Part shown: positions 1-10,880 of the stretch, piece by piece
Layout: each line of letters starts with the position of its first letter
Numbering within the stretch: the first letter of the stretch is position 1
Program-made: the position numbers and the translations under genes
The notes under the pieces: model-generated
Seen by the model: the letters and a program-made list of their open reading frames with translations, nothing else
The model's database searches: none
Told to the model about the DNA's origin: nothing
From: Lycorma delicatula
Lineage: Eukaryota; Arthropoda; Insecta; Hemiptera; Fulgoridae
Direction: 5' to 3'
Length of the DNA: 64,000 bases
NCBI RefSeq assembly: GCF_047948215.1
Contig: NC_134455.1
Span: forward strand, 303,384,147 to 303,448,146

Positions 1-1080
1 AGCTAATTTTACACTTTCGATTGTAATTGCCTGAATTGGTATTTCATACCCTGTCTAAGGTTATTTTTATTTTTTTAAACATTGTTAAATATATTCGTTT
101 TAATATTTTTTAATTAATTTACCGTTATTTTCCACTTTGGTTATTATTAGATTTAGTTTACGTTAAATTAATTCGATTCAGTCATTTGAAAACAAACTAT
201 AAACGTAAATTATCAAAATTAAACATAAAGATTAAATTTCTTGCATTTTTCATTGTTATTTAAAGCAACAATTTTTAAGACATTTACTATTTTATGTAAA
301 ACGTTTTTCCTCTATTTATATTATTAACCATATTACGGATGAAAAAATTATGAAAGCAGTATTCAAAAACATTTTATCAAAACTGAAGGACAAGGAGACA
401 GGAGAATTTTAAGAACTCCTCTGCATGACTCCTGTAAAATATTGACGATCGAAGATTAATAAAAACAAGAGAGCGTTCATTTGAATTTGTTAGGCTTGAC
501 AATCGGGTAATTTCTCTATATGGTGGATCGGTCGAGAACAAGGAGATAGGTCGGATTTCATCTGAATTTTGGAAAAAAATATTCTAATTTTCCTAGATAT
601 GAGAAAGGGAATTGTGTTACAAGATATTATATTATCAATTTTTAAGGAAAATTTAATATTAGATGGCTTTTCGGTAAAAGACAATGGTTATTTTACAGAT
701 TAGGTGGAAAAATTACAATCCATTTGTACTAGTTTGCAGATCTTAAGAAATTCTCATGAACTTTGAAGGACCTGGATAAATATTTCCGAGGATTTCCTGC
801 TTCATGTTCGTTTAATTAGGACTGAATTGTTAGAATCTAAGAGCAAGGCGGTTGAAGCAAAAAAAAATCAATCTGCGTTATGATAAATTACTGTTTGATG
901 ACACGTTTTTACTCTTGATGAAATAAAATGTCAATTAGAGTTCCTCAAAACAGTCGAATTTACAAATAGCGTCAATACCTATCAAGGAGTCACCTTCTAC
1001 GACTGCATTCCGTCGTCTTTTTTTTGAAAGACGACGTCCAGTTAGAAAGAGCCACGTCCGTTATTCTGCGTAAATCCTGA
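1..1080. other. AT-rich non-coding stretch and unclear 5' part of a retroelement
   Basis: The first 350 bases are plain AT-rich sequence with no open frame of note. From about 360 to 1080 the GC content rises slightly and short open pieces occur, but none aligns to a domain I can name. This part may be the decayed reverse-transcriptase region of the non-LTR element whose RNase H domain begins at about 1085, but that is inference. Confidence 0.35.
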
Positions 1081-1084
1081 TGCT

Positions 1085-1850
1085 ATAGTTTTTACTCACG
1101 GTTCTGAATACGTTAATTCTGTTACTTGTACTTTTGTGGTTGGCAATACAACTTACACGTACATGTTTGGCCTTCCCAGCATCGTCATTATTTTTGCGCA
1201 GCTATGTGCTATTAAGGCCCTATACTTAATTAGCCCAGCATTTCGACACGTGCTTGCCTGTTCAGATTCTATGAGTGCCTTACAGGGGATTATTGACATG
1301 TATTCAAGGCACCCTGTTGTCTGAGATTGAGTGCGTTATTTCTCAAATGATTCAACGTAACACAACTGCGATCTTCTGCTGGATCCCCGGCAATACTGGA
1401 TTTCAGGCAATGAGCGCGCTGATAGCGTGCCAAAAGAGGCTTGTTCCAGCCTCCTTTCACTAATCGCGTTATTTCGGACGATCTTGTCTCTTTTGAGTGA
1501 GAAAGTGAACGGAATGCTACCGGCAACAATAAACTTCGCCTTGTTAAGAAAATGTGTTATGTGAAGCTGTTCGTGCAGGAATAACCGGCGAGAGAAGGTT
1601 TTATTTGCTGTTTGCGAATAGCACACGCTAGGCTCACTCATGGATATCTTGTGGCTCAGACCGATGCATCCGTTCGTGTTTGCTACGACTGCCAACTACC
1701 TGTTCACCACATTCTTGTGAATTGTGTCTGTTTCTCGACATTGCTTCGGAAGTTTAAACTAGGGGCTAACTTGCGAAATATCTTAAACAATGAGACGATG
1801 TTATCGAATGTTTTACGACTTTTTAAGGCCGTCCGTTTATATTAAAATAT
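1085..1850 (+). pseudogene. RNase H and C-terminal region of a non-LTR retrotransposon, broken
   Basis: Conceptual translation from 1085 reads through a ribonuclease H-like domain of the kind found at the end of ORF2 in I/ingi-like non-LTR retrotransposons. A beta-strand block ends in FTHGSEYV, where the family normally has a TDGS motif. Next comes FAQLCAIKALYLI, where AEL..I..AL is usual, then LACSDSMSALQ (matching CSDS.SAL), and then FCWIPGNTGFQ (matching CW.PGH.GI.GNE). After frameshifts near 1320-1450 and 1600, a block at 1612-1842 (AHARLTHGYL and VHHILVNC) matches the common R.GHSRLTHGYL...C...HIL.EC tail with a degenerate zinc-binding pattern. The first catalytic Asp appears replaced by His and the catalytic Glu by Gln; the third (CSDS) is kept. 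With multiple frameshifts it cannot encode an active enzyme. The clade is uncertain: I-like is the best guess. Confidence 0.75.
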
Positions 1851-2125
1851 TTGATTTTTACTGTAGTTTGTTTCAGCTATTTGTGGCTTTTGGCGTAAGG
1901 CAGATGGTAAATTTAGATTATTAATGTAATAGTTCATTGTGCTTTTATTTCGCTTCTAGCACACGTCATAGGCGTTTTCCATTTATGCTGTGTTTTTATA
2001 TTACCGGGTTTTAGGTTTTAATTATTAATTTTTAATATTTATTTATTTACTACATAAATATCGGGTACGGGCGCTGCGCTGATGACGATATTTCGTTGTG
2101 CGCCTAGGAAAAAAACCCTTTATTA
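1851..2125 (+). mobile_element. 3' UTR of the non-LTR relic
   Basis: It follows directly on the retrotransposon tail. The sequence around 2064-2125 (gggcgctgcgctgatgacga, then gttgtgcgcctagg, then an A-rich run) resembles the GGGCGCTGATGAC...GCGCC hairpin and A-rich end common to 3' ends of insect LINEs of this kind. The exact 3' end is probably at the A run near 2110-2120. No target-site duplication was identified. Confidence 0.5.
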
Positions 2126-2640
2126 AGTAGTTGGTTGTAGGCTGAAAGATCACGAAATTGAAAAGATTTACAGCGGAGGTTCTAGCTCAAGCTACAAGAG
2201 GAAAAAGGGTTGTAAATCCAGCCTAAAATAGGATTAAGGGATTAGCAAAGTGTTTATGTCATTCAAATGCTTACCTATGTGACATCACATTATCACTGTA
2301 GATCTCCTCCAACAGTTTCAAACATCGGTCGCCGATTTCTTCAATCCCACAATAAATTTTTAATTAATAAGCTGCTCGAGTTTAAGTTTGACATTAATCC
2401 GGTAAACTGACTTCATACGTGTTTCTTTTCTAATTGCCTGCAGACTAATATCAACCATGTTATTTACTTTATTCCTAACTAAATGTTTTTAATGAAGTAG
2501 AAATCGGTTTTTATACGTTTTTTTTTTACAGACAAAGAAGTAATTACAATACATAATTTATTATGTTAACAAACGTAGAATGTAATAAACTTTCAGGACA
2601 TCATTGGTGAAAATAAAGAAGGAAGATCATAAAAACATAG
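2126..2640. other. Unassigned AT-rich stretch
   Basis: No open frame, RNA gene or repeat boundary that I can support. It contains only short homopolymer runs. Confidence 0.5.
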
Positions 2641-2960
2641 GTTCCGAAACTCTTCGTTAGCGAATGTCGGCTGACGAAAGAGTTAGCCCTGATTTCTGCG
2701 CCTTCGGTAAAATTAAAGCAGACTGTAATTCTTGGAACCCAAATTAAACAATTAGGTTTAGTGATTTTATATGAAATTTTTTCTGTAAAATTTGAAAAAA
2801 TATGCTCCAGAGCTGGTTTTTTAGTAGTTTTCGAGAAATCTGCAGTAAAATAAAAAAGATTGTGGGCGAAGAACAGACTATTTTATGTTTGGGGTAAAAT
2901 ATTTGTTTTTTGTTAATTGAGTAATAAAAACAAAAAAATTTTAAACAAAACGTATAGACA
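2640..2960 (+). repeat. Diverged copy of the 54.5-kb palindrome arm
   Basis: This block aligns by eye with the left arm of the palindrome at 54.8-55.1 kb. Shared marks in the same order are a GTCGGCTGACGAAAGA-like start, TTAGTGATTTTATATG, a CTGTAAAATTTGA segment, GAGAAATCTGCAGT (GAGAAATCTGGGGT in the arm) and ATTTTATGTTTG. The copy is old, and identity looks only around 60 percent. It carries no coding potential. Confidence 0.5.
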
Positions 2961-3339
2961 ATTTGATTTTGATTAACACGGTATTAATAATCCACAGGAA
3001 CTAAAACCAAAAGTAAGAATTTCTTAATTTATTAAAAACAGAACATATCAAAATGTGGCAGAATGTAACTACGAGTAGGTATTAAACGAAACAAAATTTT
3101 CAATATTACAAAACAAAATAATTAAATAATTTAGAAAAATAAATAATCTAAATTTAAAAAAAAATGTGTAAAATCAAATAAAACAACACATCAAAAAACA
3201 ATTTATCAAACATCTTTAAAGCTAATTAAAAATTAATATTATCTAAATTTGTTTGAAATAATTTAATTCGTAATTAGGTAATACTAACAGCCGATTCCTA
3301 CTATTAAGTTTTTACTTCCTTGTACTCAAGGCAGTATTG

Positions 3340-3800
3340 TAATCGTGAAAAATTTCGGTTTTCAAATTTCAATGGAAATATCCATTTTGACCATCCCTGA
3401 ATCCATTTTGACTAGTCTCGGCGTGACGTCTGTACGAACGTATATATTTCGCATAACTCAAACGATTAGCCGTAGCATGTTAAAATTTTTGATTTAGGAC
3501 TGTTGTTACATCTAGTTATCCACCTCCACTTTTGATTGCAATCTGCTAAACCAAAATTGTCCAAAAAAGCCCAAAATCCAAGCAAATTTGGATTTTGGAC
3601 TTTTTCTTAACTGCAGTAGTAAGCCCTCATTGAAAGCGTTTCAACGATATATCATAAGTGGTACTTATTTTCATTGGTTCCAGAATTATAGCCAAATAAA
3701 AATTGTTATAACTGAAATATTTGGATCTTACAAGGGGGAAGCCACATCGGTTCGAATCAGACTTCATCTTCTTTTTTCAACTTTTTTTTTTAATATAAAT
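3340..3800 (+). repeat. Dispersed repeat copy 1 (partner at 16.26-16.62 kb)
   Basis: About 400 bp here recurs in reverse complement at 16262-16620. Shared blocks include GATTTAGGACTGTTGTTACA, CACCTCC.CTTTTGAT, GCCCAAAATCCAA, GACTTTTTCTTAACTGCAGT, CCCTCATTGAAAGC and ATTGGTTCCAGAATTATAGC. The open stretch at 3588-3803 inside it has no recognisable domain and is best read as chance. Near 3745 there is a GGTTCGAATC sequence like a tRNA B box, but no matching A box was seen. Confidence 0.7.
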
Positions 3801-3946
3801 TACTAATATATTCATGTAAGCGTATTCAGACTCTTGTAAGATAAACAAACAATCTTTAGAAGGAAGAAAATGACATTTTGTGCTACATTTTTTTACTGTC
3901 TCTGTGAGTAATCCTCATTGAAGATTGAGACATCGTAATAGTATTT

Positions 3947-3978
3947 CTTATACATGATTACACCTAATCATGTATAAG
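3947..3978. repeat. Perfect 14-bp hairpin
   Basis: CTTATACATGATTA, a 4-base loop CACC, then the exact reverse complement. It is one of a set of small snap-back inverted duplications in this window. Confidence 0.9.
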
Positions 3979-4089
3979 ATCTTGTAAATAAAAAAAATAA
4001 ATATGTTCATTTTCGGTATTCGAATAAAATAATAATGAATTATCAAATAATAGCACCCTAATTTAATGTGTTGTACTAACATAAAATTA

Positions 4090-5277
4090 CACGGGTGATT
4101 CAAAAAGGACTTCACAACTTTAAAAGCACATAAACATTTCTTTAGATAACTTACAGATTCGATTGAGTTCTCATTTCATAGCAAAATACATCAAGTTTTG
4201 ACTTACCTAGTTCATTCGTACCGAATTCGGCCACCAGCGTTGTTAAAAATTAATTCATTTATTGCTGCGGAACGTGTCGCTGTGTGTTTTGATTTTACGA
4301 TTTGCAGTCAGCAATTGCAGTTCAACGTAATTTTCGTAGAGTGTACGGGATAGAGTCTCCTAATCGGCAAACCAACTAGAACCCAAACCTCTTGGCACCC
4401 AAAACCTTCGTTGAGACAGGTTCTGTTAAACATACAAAATCATTAGGACGCCCGCGCGTTCCTGAAGCTGCTGTGGAACAACTCGGAGAAAGCTTTGCAC
4501 TAATCCGAAGAAATCAACTCGTCACGTGATTGATCACTGGCATTCCACAAACGATTGTTTGGCGCGTATTACGTAAACGATTGCACTTGAAGTCATACAA
4601 ACTAACCACGGTTCAACACGTTACCGATGACGACAAAGTGTCTCGGCTGCAGTTTTGTTTGGAAATGATGGATAGAATTGCACACAACGATACATTTTTC
4701 GACAATCTAATTGTTAGTGCTGTCACCGTTTCACATCGCTGGTAAGGTGAACATCCATAACAGCCGAAATGGGTTAGCGAAAACCCTCATGAAACTTTGC
4801 AGCCGATTCTGACAGCCCTAAAGTCAATGTTTTTTTTTGTATTCTAAGCAAACAGGGACTGTACGACCAGTTCTCCTTCCAAGAGGCAACCGTAAACGGT
4901 ATCGCTTATCTGGACATGCTTCACAATTTTTTAATTCTTCAGTTAGAGATGATGACAAGATGGACGTCATTACTACTAGCAAAACGGGTGGGCGGGGATC
5001 AGTACCTTTCCCTGCTGATCTTGATGAGCTAATACTTTGAATAAACACCGCAGCTCAGAGGTAACGCCCGACTTGCTGGTTACAGTTGGAATGAAATCGA
5101 CTTCAGGTGGGATGTACGTCGGATTTTACAAGTGGAAGCGATTTCGAATGTTAGTAAATGTTGGATGACAAACGTGATATTTTTTTCTATGAAATACGAC
5201 CTAAACCGAATCTGTAAGTTTTCACAATAAATTTTTATATGCTTTTAAAGTTGTGACGTCGTTTCTGAATCACCTGA
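4090..5277 (+). mobile_element. DD41D-like Tc1/mariner relic with recognisable TIRs
   Basis: The left end CACGGGTGATTCAAAAAGG and the right end (reverse-complemented TCAGGTGATTCAGAAACG) form a TIR of about 35 bp that also shares CACAACTTTAAAAGCA. TA dinucleotides flank both ends (4088-4089 and 5278-5279), as expected for this superfamily. The termini resemble those of the better-preserved element at 52.10 kb (CAGGGTGATTCAAA). The length is about 1.19 kb. The transposase gene inside is broken (separate entry). Confidence 0.85.
4255..5220 (+). pseudogene. Tc1/mariner transposase, multiply broken
   Basis: The coding remnant lies between the TIRs. The second helix-turn-helix and linker are legible at 4530-4720 (IPQTIVWRVLRKRLHLKSY, LQFCLEMMDRI). 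They are followed, after a frameshift, by the start of the DDE catalytic core (KVNIHNSR near 4745). Further on, in another frame, come pieces matching SFQEATVNGIAYLDMLHNF (about 4870-4930) and DKMDVI (about 4958). The site where the family carries the second catalytic Asp (QQDGA) now reads TSKTGG, and the C-terminal core with the third Asp is deleted. A C-terminal remnant (EIRPKPNL, about 5190-5215) survives. It is inactive, and could be mobilised only if an active relative recognised its ends. Confidence 0.8.
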
Positions 5278-6461
5278 TATTTTAGTATATATATATATAT
5301 ATATATACATATATGTACATGGAAAAAACATTTTGTAATTTTCATGTAATTCTAAAGTTAACTGAATCTTTTTTTTTTATTATTTTTCTTTTTCGTGTTA
5401 GTTTCTTTACTTTTTTTAAATTACAATATTTCACCCCTTATTTTAACAATAATATTAATTCCTTTAGATTATACTCTCAAATACGTTATTTTTTTCCTTT
5501 TTTACATGCAATTTCCAGTAAAATAAAAATAGCATGGAAACGTATCAATAACTGTAAAATTAAGCAAGATCTTTTTTTACAATCATGTTTTTATTTTAAT
5601 ATTTATATATAAAAAGCTTCTACAATCATTTTTTTTCTATTATTATTTTGTTTACTTTTTTTAATTCGATACTGGCTTGAAATCACTTATTTGCTTTTTG
5701 TGTAAAATTTCAGATCCTCGTACACATTGGGTCTAATTGATAAGTGTTTAATCAATTTATTATAATATTTTTCAAATAAAGTTACGATCTAACACCAAGT
5801 TAGATTTCATAATACCGATTAAATTATTATTTTTTAATTCTCAACTGCACTACTTAAACTTATTGCAGGTAATTTTATTTACAAATACATTATTTATTTT
5901 TTTCATACTGATTGTTGACTACATATAATGGATTTTTTTCAGTGGTAGAGGGTGTATTAATTTTTCGCTCCTGAATTTTTTTTATGACATTTTATGAACC
6001 AGTTTAAGTAGAAGAGTTACTAATCAGAGTTACATTCTATGGTAGTAATGATATTAAATATTTTGTCAGTACATGAAAGAGATGAACAGAGTGGAAGTGT
6101 CAGTAATAGAGTCGAATATTTCCTGTATTCCATCGGGCATGACGTACTGATATGCTGTAATATCTAAAGATTAAAAGCCAGGGTTTAACCATTTGACTTT
6201 TCAATTTTCCCTAGTAAGTCTGCCGTGGGATGCTTGTTATTCCTAAAAATGCCTTGCCGTTTTTTTTTAATTCATTTGTCTGTCGTCAGATCATCTATAC
6301 CGTTTTATTATGACTTGTAGTATGCATGTGTATTTATTACCACCTTTGTGATAAAGCGCCTAAACTTATATGAGTGATATCCTTTCATTTGATTATCTTT
6401 TACAAAGAATAAAAGACAGAATTTTATTACTTATCTTTGATATATGTTGTATATTTGTTAT
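5278..6461. other. Unassigned AT-rich stretch with a short (TA)n run
   Basis: A (TA)n tract occupies about 5286-5307. The open frame at 5313-5612 is low-complexity Phe/Ile/Tyr-rich translation of AT-rich DNA and is not a credible gene. No RNA gene or repeat boundary was found. Confidence 0.5.
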
Positions 6462-6907
6462 ATAGTGCAACCATTTTATCGTGCACATCATGATACAACT
6501 ACACACTGTACTTCCACTATGGACTACAATACAGAGATATTCATATTTGATTTGATTCATGGAGTGTAATTATAAGAGTATAATTATACTCCATGAATCA
6601 AATCGCTACTGGTAATGTCTTACAGTAAGTGTTAGAAATGTTCCTGAAGGCACTCCGAACCCTTCGCACCACATTTTTTGATACCCTTCGTAGGACATCA
6701 GGGCTAATGGAATTCTTCTCAAAAAATGGTGGGAAGGGTTCGAACCTGCTTTCAGGAAAATGGAGTGGACATTTCCAAATTGCTGTAAGACGTTACCAGT
6801 TGTGCGTAACTACATTCCACGAAACAAATTTGAGTTTCTCTTTATTATAGTACATAGTGGAATTGTAATGTACAGTTACAGATATGCACGATAAAATGAT
6901 CATGTTA
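6462..6907. mobile_element. Small MITE with nested inverted repeats
   Basis: The ends form an imperfect TIR of about 65-70 bp (shared CATTTTATCGTGCA and TTCCACTATG; 6462-6532 against 6838-6907). Inside lie three further stems: a hairpin at 6549-6604 with 25 of 26 pairs, a stem 6606-6625 with 6782-6801 (CTGGTAAYGTCTTACAG), and a stem 6656-6681 with 6719-6742 (CGAACCCTTC...CACCA). The whole 446 bp could fold into one branched hairpin. The open frame at 6629-6850 lies across these stems and is not a gene. Confidence 0.75.
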
Positions 6908-8069
6908 TATTAGTTTAAACTCAGAGACGTCTTTTAACCCTATCTTTCGCTTCGGAAATTTAATTCTTTAACTGTAATTTCCGACGTATTAGTTAAATTT
7001 AATTTTAATTGACATTTTAAAGGGTTAAAGCGATATTCCCTGTTTAAATCAGAAATAGAATTTTTTCTTTACACCATTTATCCCAGCTTTTCTAAGGTTA
7101 AAACGCATATAAAGTACCTGAAATAGAAGATTTACTTTCTTTGAAAGTAATGTTATTTAATATTTAGCGGATCATGTGATGAACAGTATGGTTTCCCTTG
7201 CAGGTCCGAGTATCACTTTACTTTAATGGGTTTGGCATGCCGATATACTACATGTATTATGTTTAGCTTTTTAAAGAAAGTAACCGAACACCACTTCACT
7301 TCTCATTTTTCCCTAGTGGCGATATTTTAGAAATTTTATAATAACCCGTTTCCGCTGTAAAACCTTAATTTAGTAAAATGTTCATTTTCGTATAGAAAAT
7401 TAGAACATTATAAATTAATCTCCGATCAATTTCTGTTACTTTTTTTGTTTCTGCAAGGGTTTAATAATGCTTTGTAGTTTTCCTTACTATTTTTATAATC
7501 TGTTATGTAATGTTTAACGCTAAGGTAAAATCAATGTCTTTAACATTTAATGAAAAAAACTACAAAAGAAAGTCACCTGGAAAAAATGTTAATTATTGAT
7601 CCACTGAATTACGGAAACATATTTGTATTTTATAACTTAAATAAAAATGTCTGAAACATATTCTAAAAAAAATTGTAATTTACTTGGAAACAACTAATTA
7701 GTTTAACCAAAAGAAATGAAATTGTTTTGTAAATATGGACTAATAAACTTTACTTACTCGTTTTCCATGTAATTGTGTTTATAAATACGTTTAAACTTTA
7801 CGTAAGTTCCTTCCCGTGATTTAGATGAAAACGAAGATGAATACGTATAGATGAATACATTGTTAAATATTTAAAACATATATTCTGGTGTTCAGCAATA
7901 GTCTGAGAAGATTGCTTATGTTACTCGGTCGTTAGAAGAATATGTTTAAATGTAAGGTACAAAGCAGCAGGTGAAGGAGAGGTGGTGGTATCGTGAAAGC
8001 TGGTACAGTGGCCGACCGGGTAGGTCGCTTTCTCCGCTACAGTCGCGGGTTTTGCTCCGTTGGGGCGTC
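6908..8069. other. Non-coding, with possible 5' UTR at its right end
   Basis: From 6908 to about 7960 the DNA is AT-rich and featureless. From about 7965 the GC content rises, and the frame that becomes the 8070 ATG is open back to a stop near 7953. The right end could therefore be the 5' UTR of the exon candidate at 8070. Confidence 0.4.
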
Positions 8070-8152
8070 ATGTCCTCGTCACCAGAGAGCGGTATCGCTC
8101 TAGAAGAACAGCTCGAACGCAGATGGTCCTTGGAGACGCTTCTTTCTCTATG
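8070..8152 (+). CDS. Candidate first coding exon, product unknown
   Basis: An ATG at 8070 opens a GC-richer stretch encoding MSSSPESGIALEEQLERRW and then SLETLLSL. It ends at a strong donor (CTATG then gtgagc at 8153) in phase 2. The codon composition differs sharply from the AT-rich surroundings, which favours real coding sequence. The protein is polar and rich in Glu/Arg, with no signal peptide; I do not recognise a family. The phase is compatible with the exon candidate ending at 27519 if an acceptor AG at 27418-27419 is used. That would imply an intron of about 19 kb, which is possible in a large insect genome but unproven. Some other single-exon artefact cannot be excluded. Confidence 0.4.
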
Positions 8153-9425
8153 GTGAGCTATTTATTTCCTGTACATCTTGTCTGTGGATCGCACTACGAT
8201 TTGTTTTCGTTTCCGTAGATAGTTTATTTACGGAAATCTTTCGTATTTTACTTCGTTTATTCGTTAAATTAATTTAAAAACGACGGTTCTTTTAAAGTAA
8301 GTGGTGGTTTTGTGGTGCAACGCATTAAATTATCCTTACTTTAATTAAGGTAAAACATTTCGTTAGTAAATCGTATCTAAATTACTATAAGTTGTTACAT
8401 AGGTACAGTTACTGCATACATACATACATACACAGAATACGAGTTACTTATTATGTTACTTGTGCAAGTACGTGTACAGTCTTCCAGTATTTTCTCCGTT
8501 TAATAAAATAAAATACTAAGAATTACAATGTCACATATTTATAGAATCTTTTCCGAGTACGGCATTTCTTTTTAATAATTATTTAATATGCGTAGTTGAT
8601 GGTTTAATAGTCGATTATAGAGTGCAGACTTGTAGCGCAGCTTTCTCTACAGCTTGAGCTGCAAGGAAGGCGATCTGAATTATTACGAAACAATGTTTGT
8701 TACCCGGCCAACCGAGTGTACTACTTTAATATTGAAATAAGTGATTAATTATTGTTTGTGATGCTTTGCTTTAAAATATGATTAAATATTTTTTTATATT
8801 TATATGTATTTTTTTTTTTTAATATATAGAAGTTCAATTGACCGACATTTTTTAATTAAAAAAAAAAAAATTATATTACGATTTTATTTTCAATAATTAT
8901 ATATATTTTTAAAATAATGAAAATATACCGCAAAAATAATCAGAATAATATTGTAATATGCAAGTGGTTTGTATGTAACGACGGTTTTATATTTTTTGCC
9001 TGGAGACTTTGTGTACAATTCAGCAATATTGTTATCTCGTGTTGGAACGAATGCCGAAGTAACATTCTATCGTCCAGGTTAGTCATCATTCACTTGGAAT
9101 GAGTATAATTAGAATCTATGTTAAGAACAAAACAGAAAACATGAAATAATAATAATAATAATAATCCGTCTGACTTTTTAATAGATCTAACATTTAAAAC
9201 AGTTCCTGTGTTTTAGCACAGATAAATTTATTATACTTCAAGGTAATGGCATTTTATTTATTATTACTATTATTTTTATTTTAAACAACTATTAAATAAC
9301 TTTTGTGAGCTAATTATTAAAGAATTATTTTAAAGTTACATTATTAGCGTTCAACTACCTTTTTGTTTTAATTATTGATATTCAACTATTTCATTAGTTT
9401 TTTATTTTTTCAATGATCTTTAAGT

Positions 9426-9427
<2 letters not shown>
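8153..9427. other. AT-rich stretch, possibly intronic
   Basis: It contains a short ATAC/CATA run near 8415-8431, long A and T homopolymers near 8810-8870 and an AAT run near 9150. The open frame at 8917-9102 has no recognisable feature. No RNA gene was seen. Confidence 0.5.

Positions 9428-9473
<46 letters not shown>
9428..9473. repeat. (TA)n microsatellite
   Basis: About 22 uninterrupted TA units, followed by a short CACA transition. Confidence 0.95.
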
Positions 9474-9478
<5 letters not shown>

Positions 9479-9522
9479 GCAACAATATTGTTAAAATAAA
9501 AACTAATAAAATAATATTTACC

Positions 9523-9665
9523 ATCCCCGTGGCTGAGTAGGTAACGTGGCGACAAATCATGCGGAGGTCCCCGGTTCGAATCCCGGTCAGGCAAAAGCCA
9601 TCTTTTTCATACACTACCAATTTTCACTGGGTTAATAATAGCTATTGATGCCCGCTCTCTCATTA
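9523..9665 (+). mobile_element. tRNA-derived SINE copy 1
   Basis: The head carries RNA polymerase III internal promoter boxes. The A box is tggctgagtaggtaac (9530-9545), and the B box is GGTTCGAATCC (about 9571-9581) in the context CCCGGTTCGAATCCCGG. The body continues with TTTTTCATACACTACCAATT and ends in an A-rich run near 9666-9675. Boxes plus tail fit a tRNA-derived SINE better than a functional tRNA gene, because a clean acceptor stem and anticodon arm are not evident. Two decayed minus-strand relatives lie at 18.03 and 26.70 kb. Confidence 0.75.
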
Positions 9666-9924
9666 CAAAAAAAAATTATAAAATAATTTATTGCCAGCGT
9701 ATTATTATAGTGATAAATTTATTTTTATTAATAAAGAAATGTGCAGGTAAATTTAATGTTGTGAATTCGGCTTACTTATGTTGCTAGTTATTTACATTAG
9801 TTTTTACACCCTCATAGGATTCTCCGTGAGCGTGAAAGGTTGTTGTCAAACTTACCTAAATCTTAAATTTACTTAAAATTGGATCAGTCTTTTCTATAAA
9901 TGAAATTAAGTTTTTATTAATATA

Positions 9925-10450
9925 AAACATTCCAATCCCCGTAGAGGAAGCACCCACCTTGTGACTATTCCGGTCGCCACACCATCCCCTGTTCACAGTA
10001 ATACACTTCGCAGTTATACTGTAAAGTTACACTTCACAGTAATAAACCAGGCCTCGGTTGGGATGCCACCGATCTAAATGCCTAGTTAGACATTTGCAAC
10101 GGTGATTTTTAAACTCGGTTTTTGCCTTCACTGCAGGCCTCATCCGAACATCTTGAATGTCCTACATCGTTTCCTTCTAACTAGCTAACCGAGTTCGCGG
10201 AAGCACAAACCCCGCGCCTAGTTCTATATTTTACAGAGCCAATTTTGTAAATGTCTCATAATAATCGAGGCAATAGAATAATAACATACCATCAAAAATG
10301 TTATTCACAACAACGAAATTTAGTCCTTGTTCCCTTAGTGAACTCAACATTCAGTTCATACCCCTGACTTAGTTTCATTTGTGGACTCCGGTCTGGTTTA
10401 CCAGGGAGAGGCGGACAGACTTCCTACTCCCACTCAGCTCCTTCGCATAT
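9925..10450 (-). mobile_element. R1-clade LINE 3' UTR fragment
   Basis: The reverse complement of about 10235-10450 aligns with the 3' UTR of the large R1 element at 41995-42200. Shared blocks in order are GAGCTRAGTGGGAGT, RACCAGACCGGA, ACTAAGGGAA against ATTAAGGGAA, TTCCGTTGTTG against TTTCGTTGTTG, and ATGAGACATTTACAA. Similarity looks around 70-75 percent. The remaining bases down to 9925 have the same raised GC content and may be further tail, but I could not align them securely. No coding remnant is attached, so this is a 5'-truncated insertion on the minus strand. Confidence 0.65.
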
Positions 10451-10880
10451 TCATTTAAAACAACAGAAATATCTCTAATTACAGCTGGTCAGAAAAGTGA
10501 TTAACAAAATTTTCTTTTTAGGTAATTTTTTCATACAAATATAGCCAAGAAAAAGTGGTAAATCTAATAAAAATTAAAAATCACGACTGTCAAAAAAAAC
10601 CCCAAAAAATAGGACTTCTGGGCACGGTTTTTGAAATTCGCATTTTACTTTCAAATAAGCGGGTTAGGCGTGCGGGTGACAATTTTATATATAGTATATT
10701 TTTATTAGTTTATTTAAACATATATATATATATAATTTATATACGACACTCCTGGAAACGTAAGGATTCCAAGCGGGATCATACATCTAAATAGGTTCAG
10801 CCGTTGAGCTAATACGGTAGAACTAACAAACACATACATACACCAGAAATACATTACACTCCTTTTTGGGCAGTCGTGTA
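10451..10880. repeat. Probable dispersed repeat tail
   Basis: Phrases such as AGGTTCAGCCGTTGAGCTAA followed by CAAACACATACATACACCAG and a final TTTTTGGGCAGTCGTGTAAA look like a transposable-element tail. The open frame at 10555-10794 is low-complexity. No second copy was aligned within this window, so the call rests on style alone. Confidence 0.35.

Noticed and set aside
5313..5612. A 99-codon open frame as a gene
   Set aside because: The translation is low-complexity Phe/Ile/Tyr/Lys, expected of T-rich DNA, with no domain and no flanking splice or promoter signals.
9523..9600. A functional tRNA gene
   Set aside because: A and B boxes are present, but no clear acceptor stem or anticodon arm is visible, and the sequence continues into a SINE body with decayed relatives nearby.
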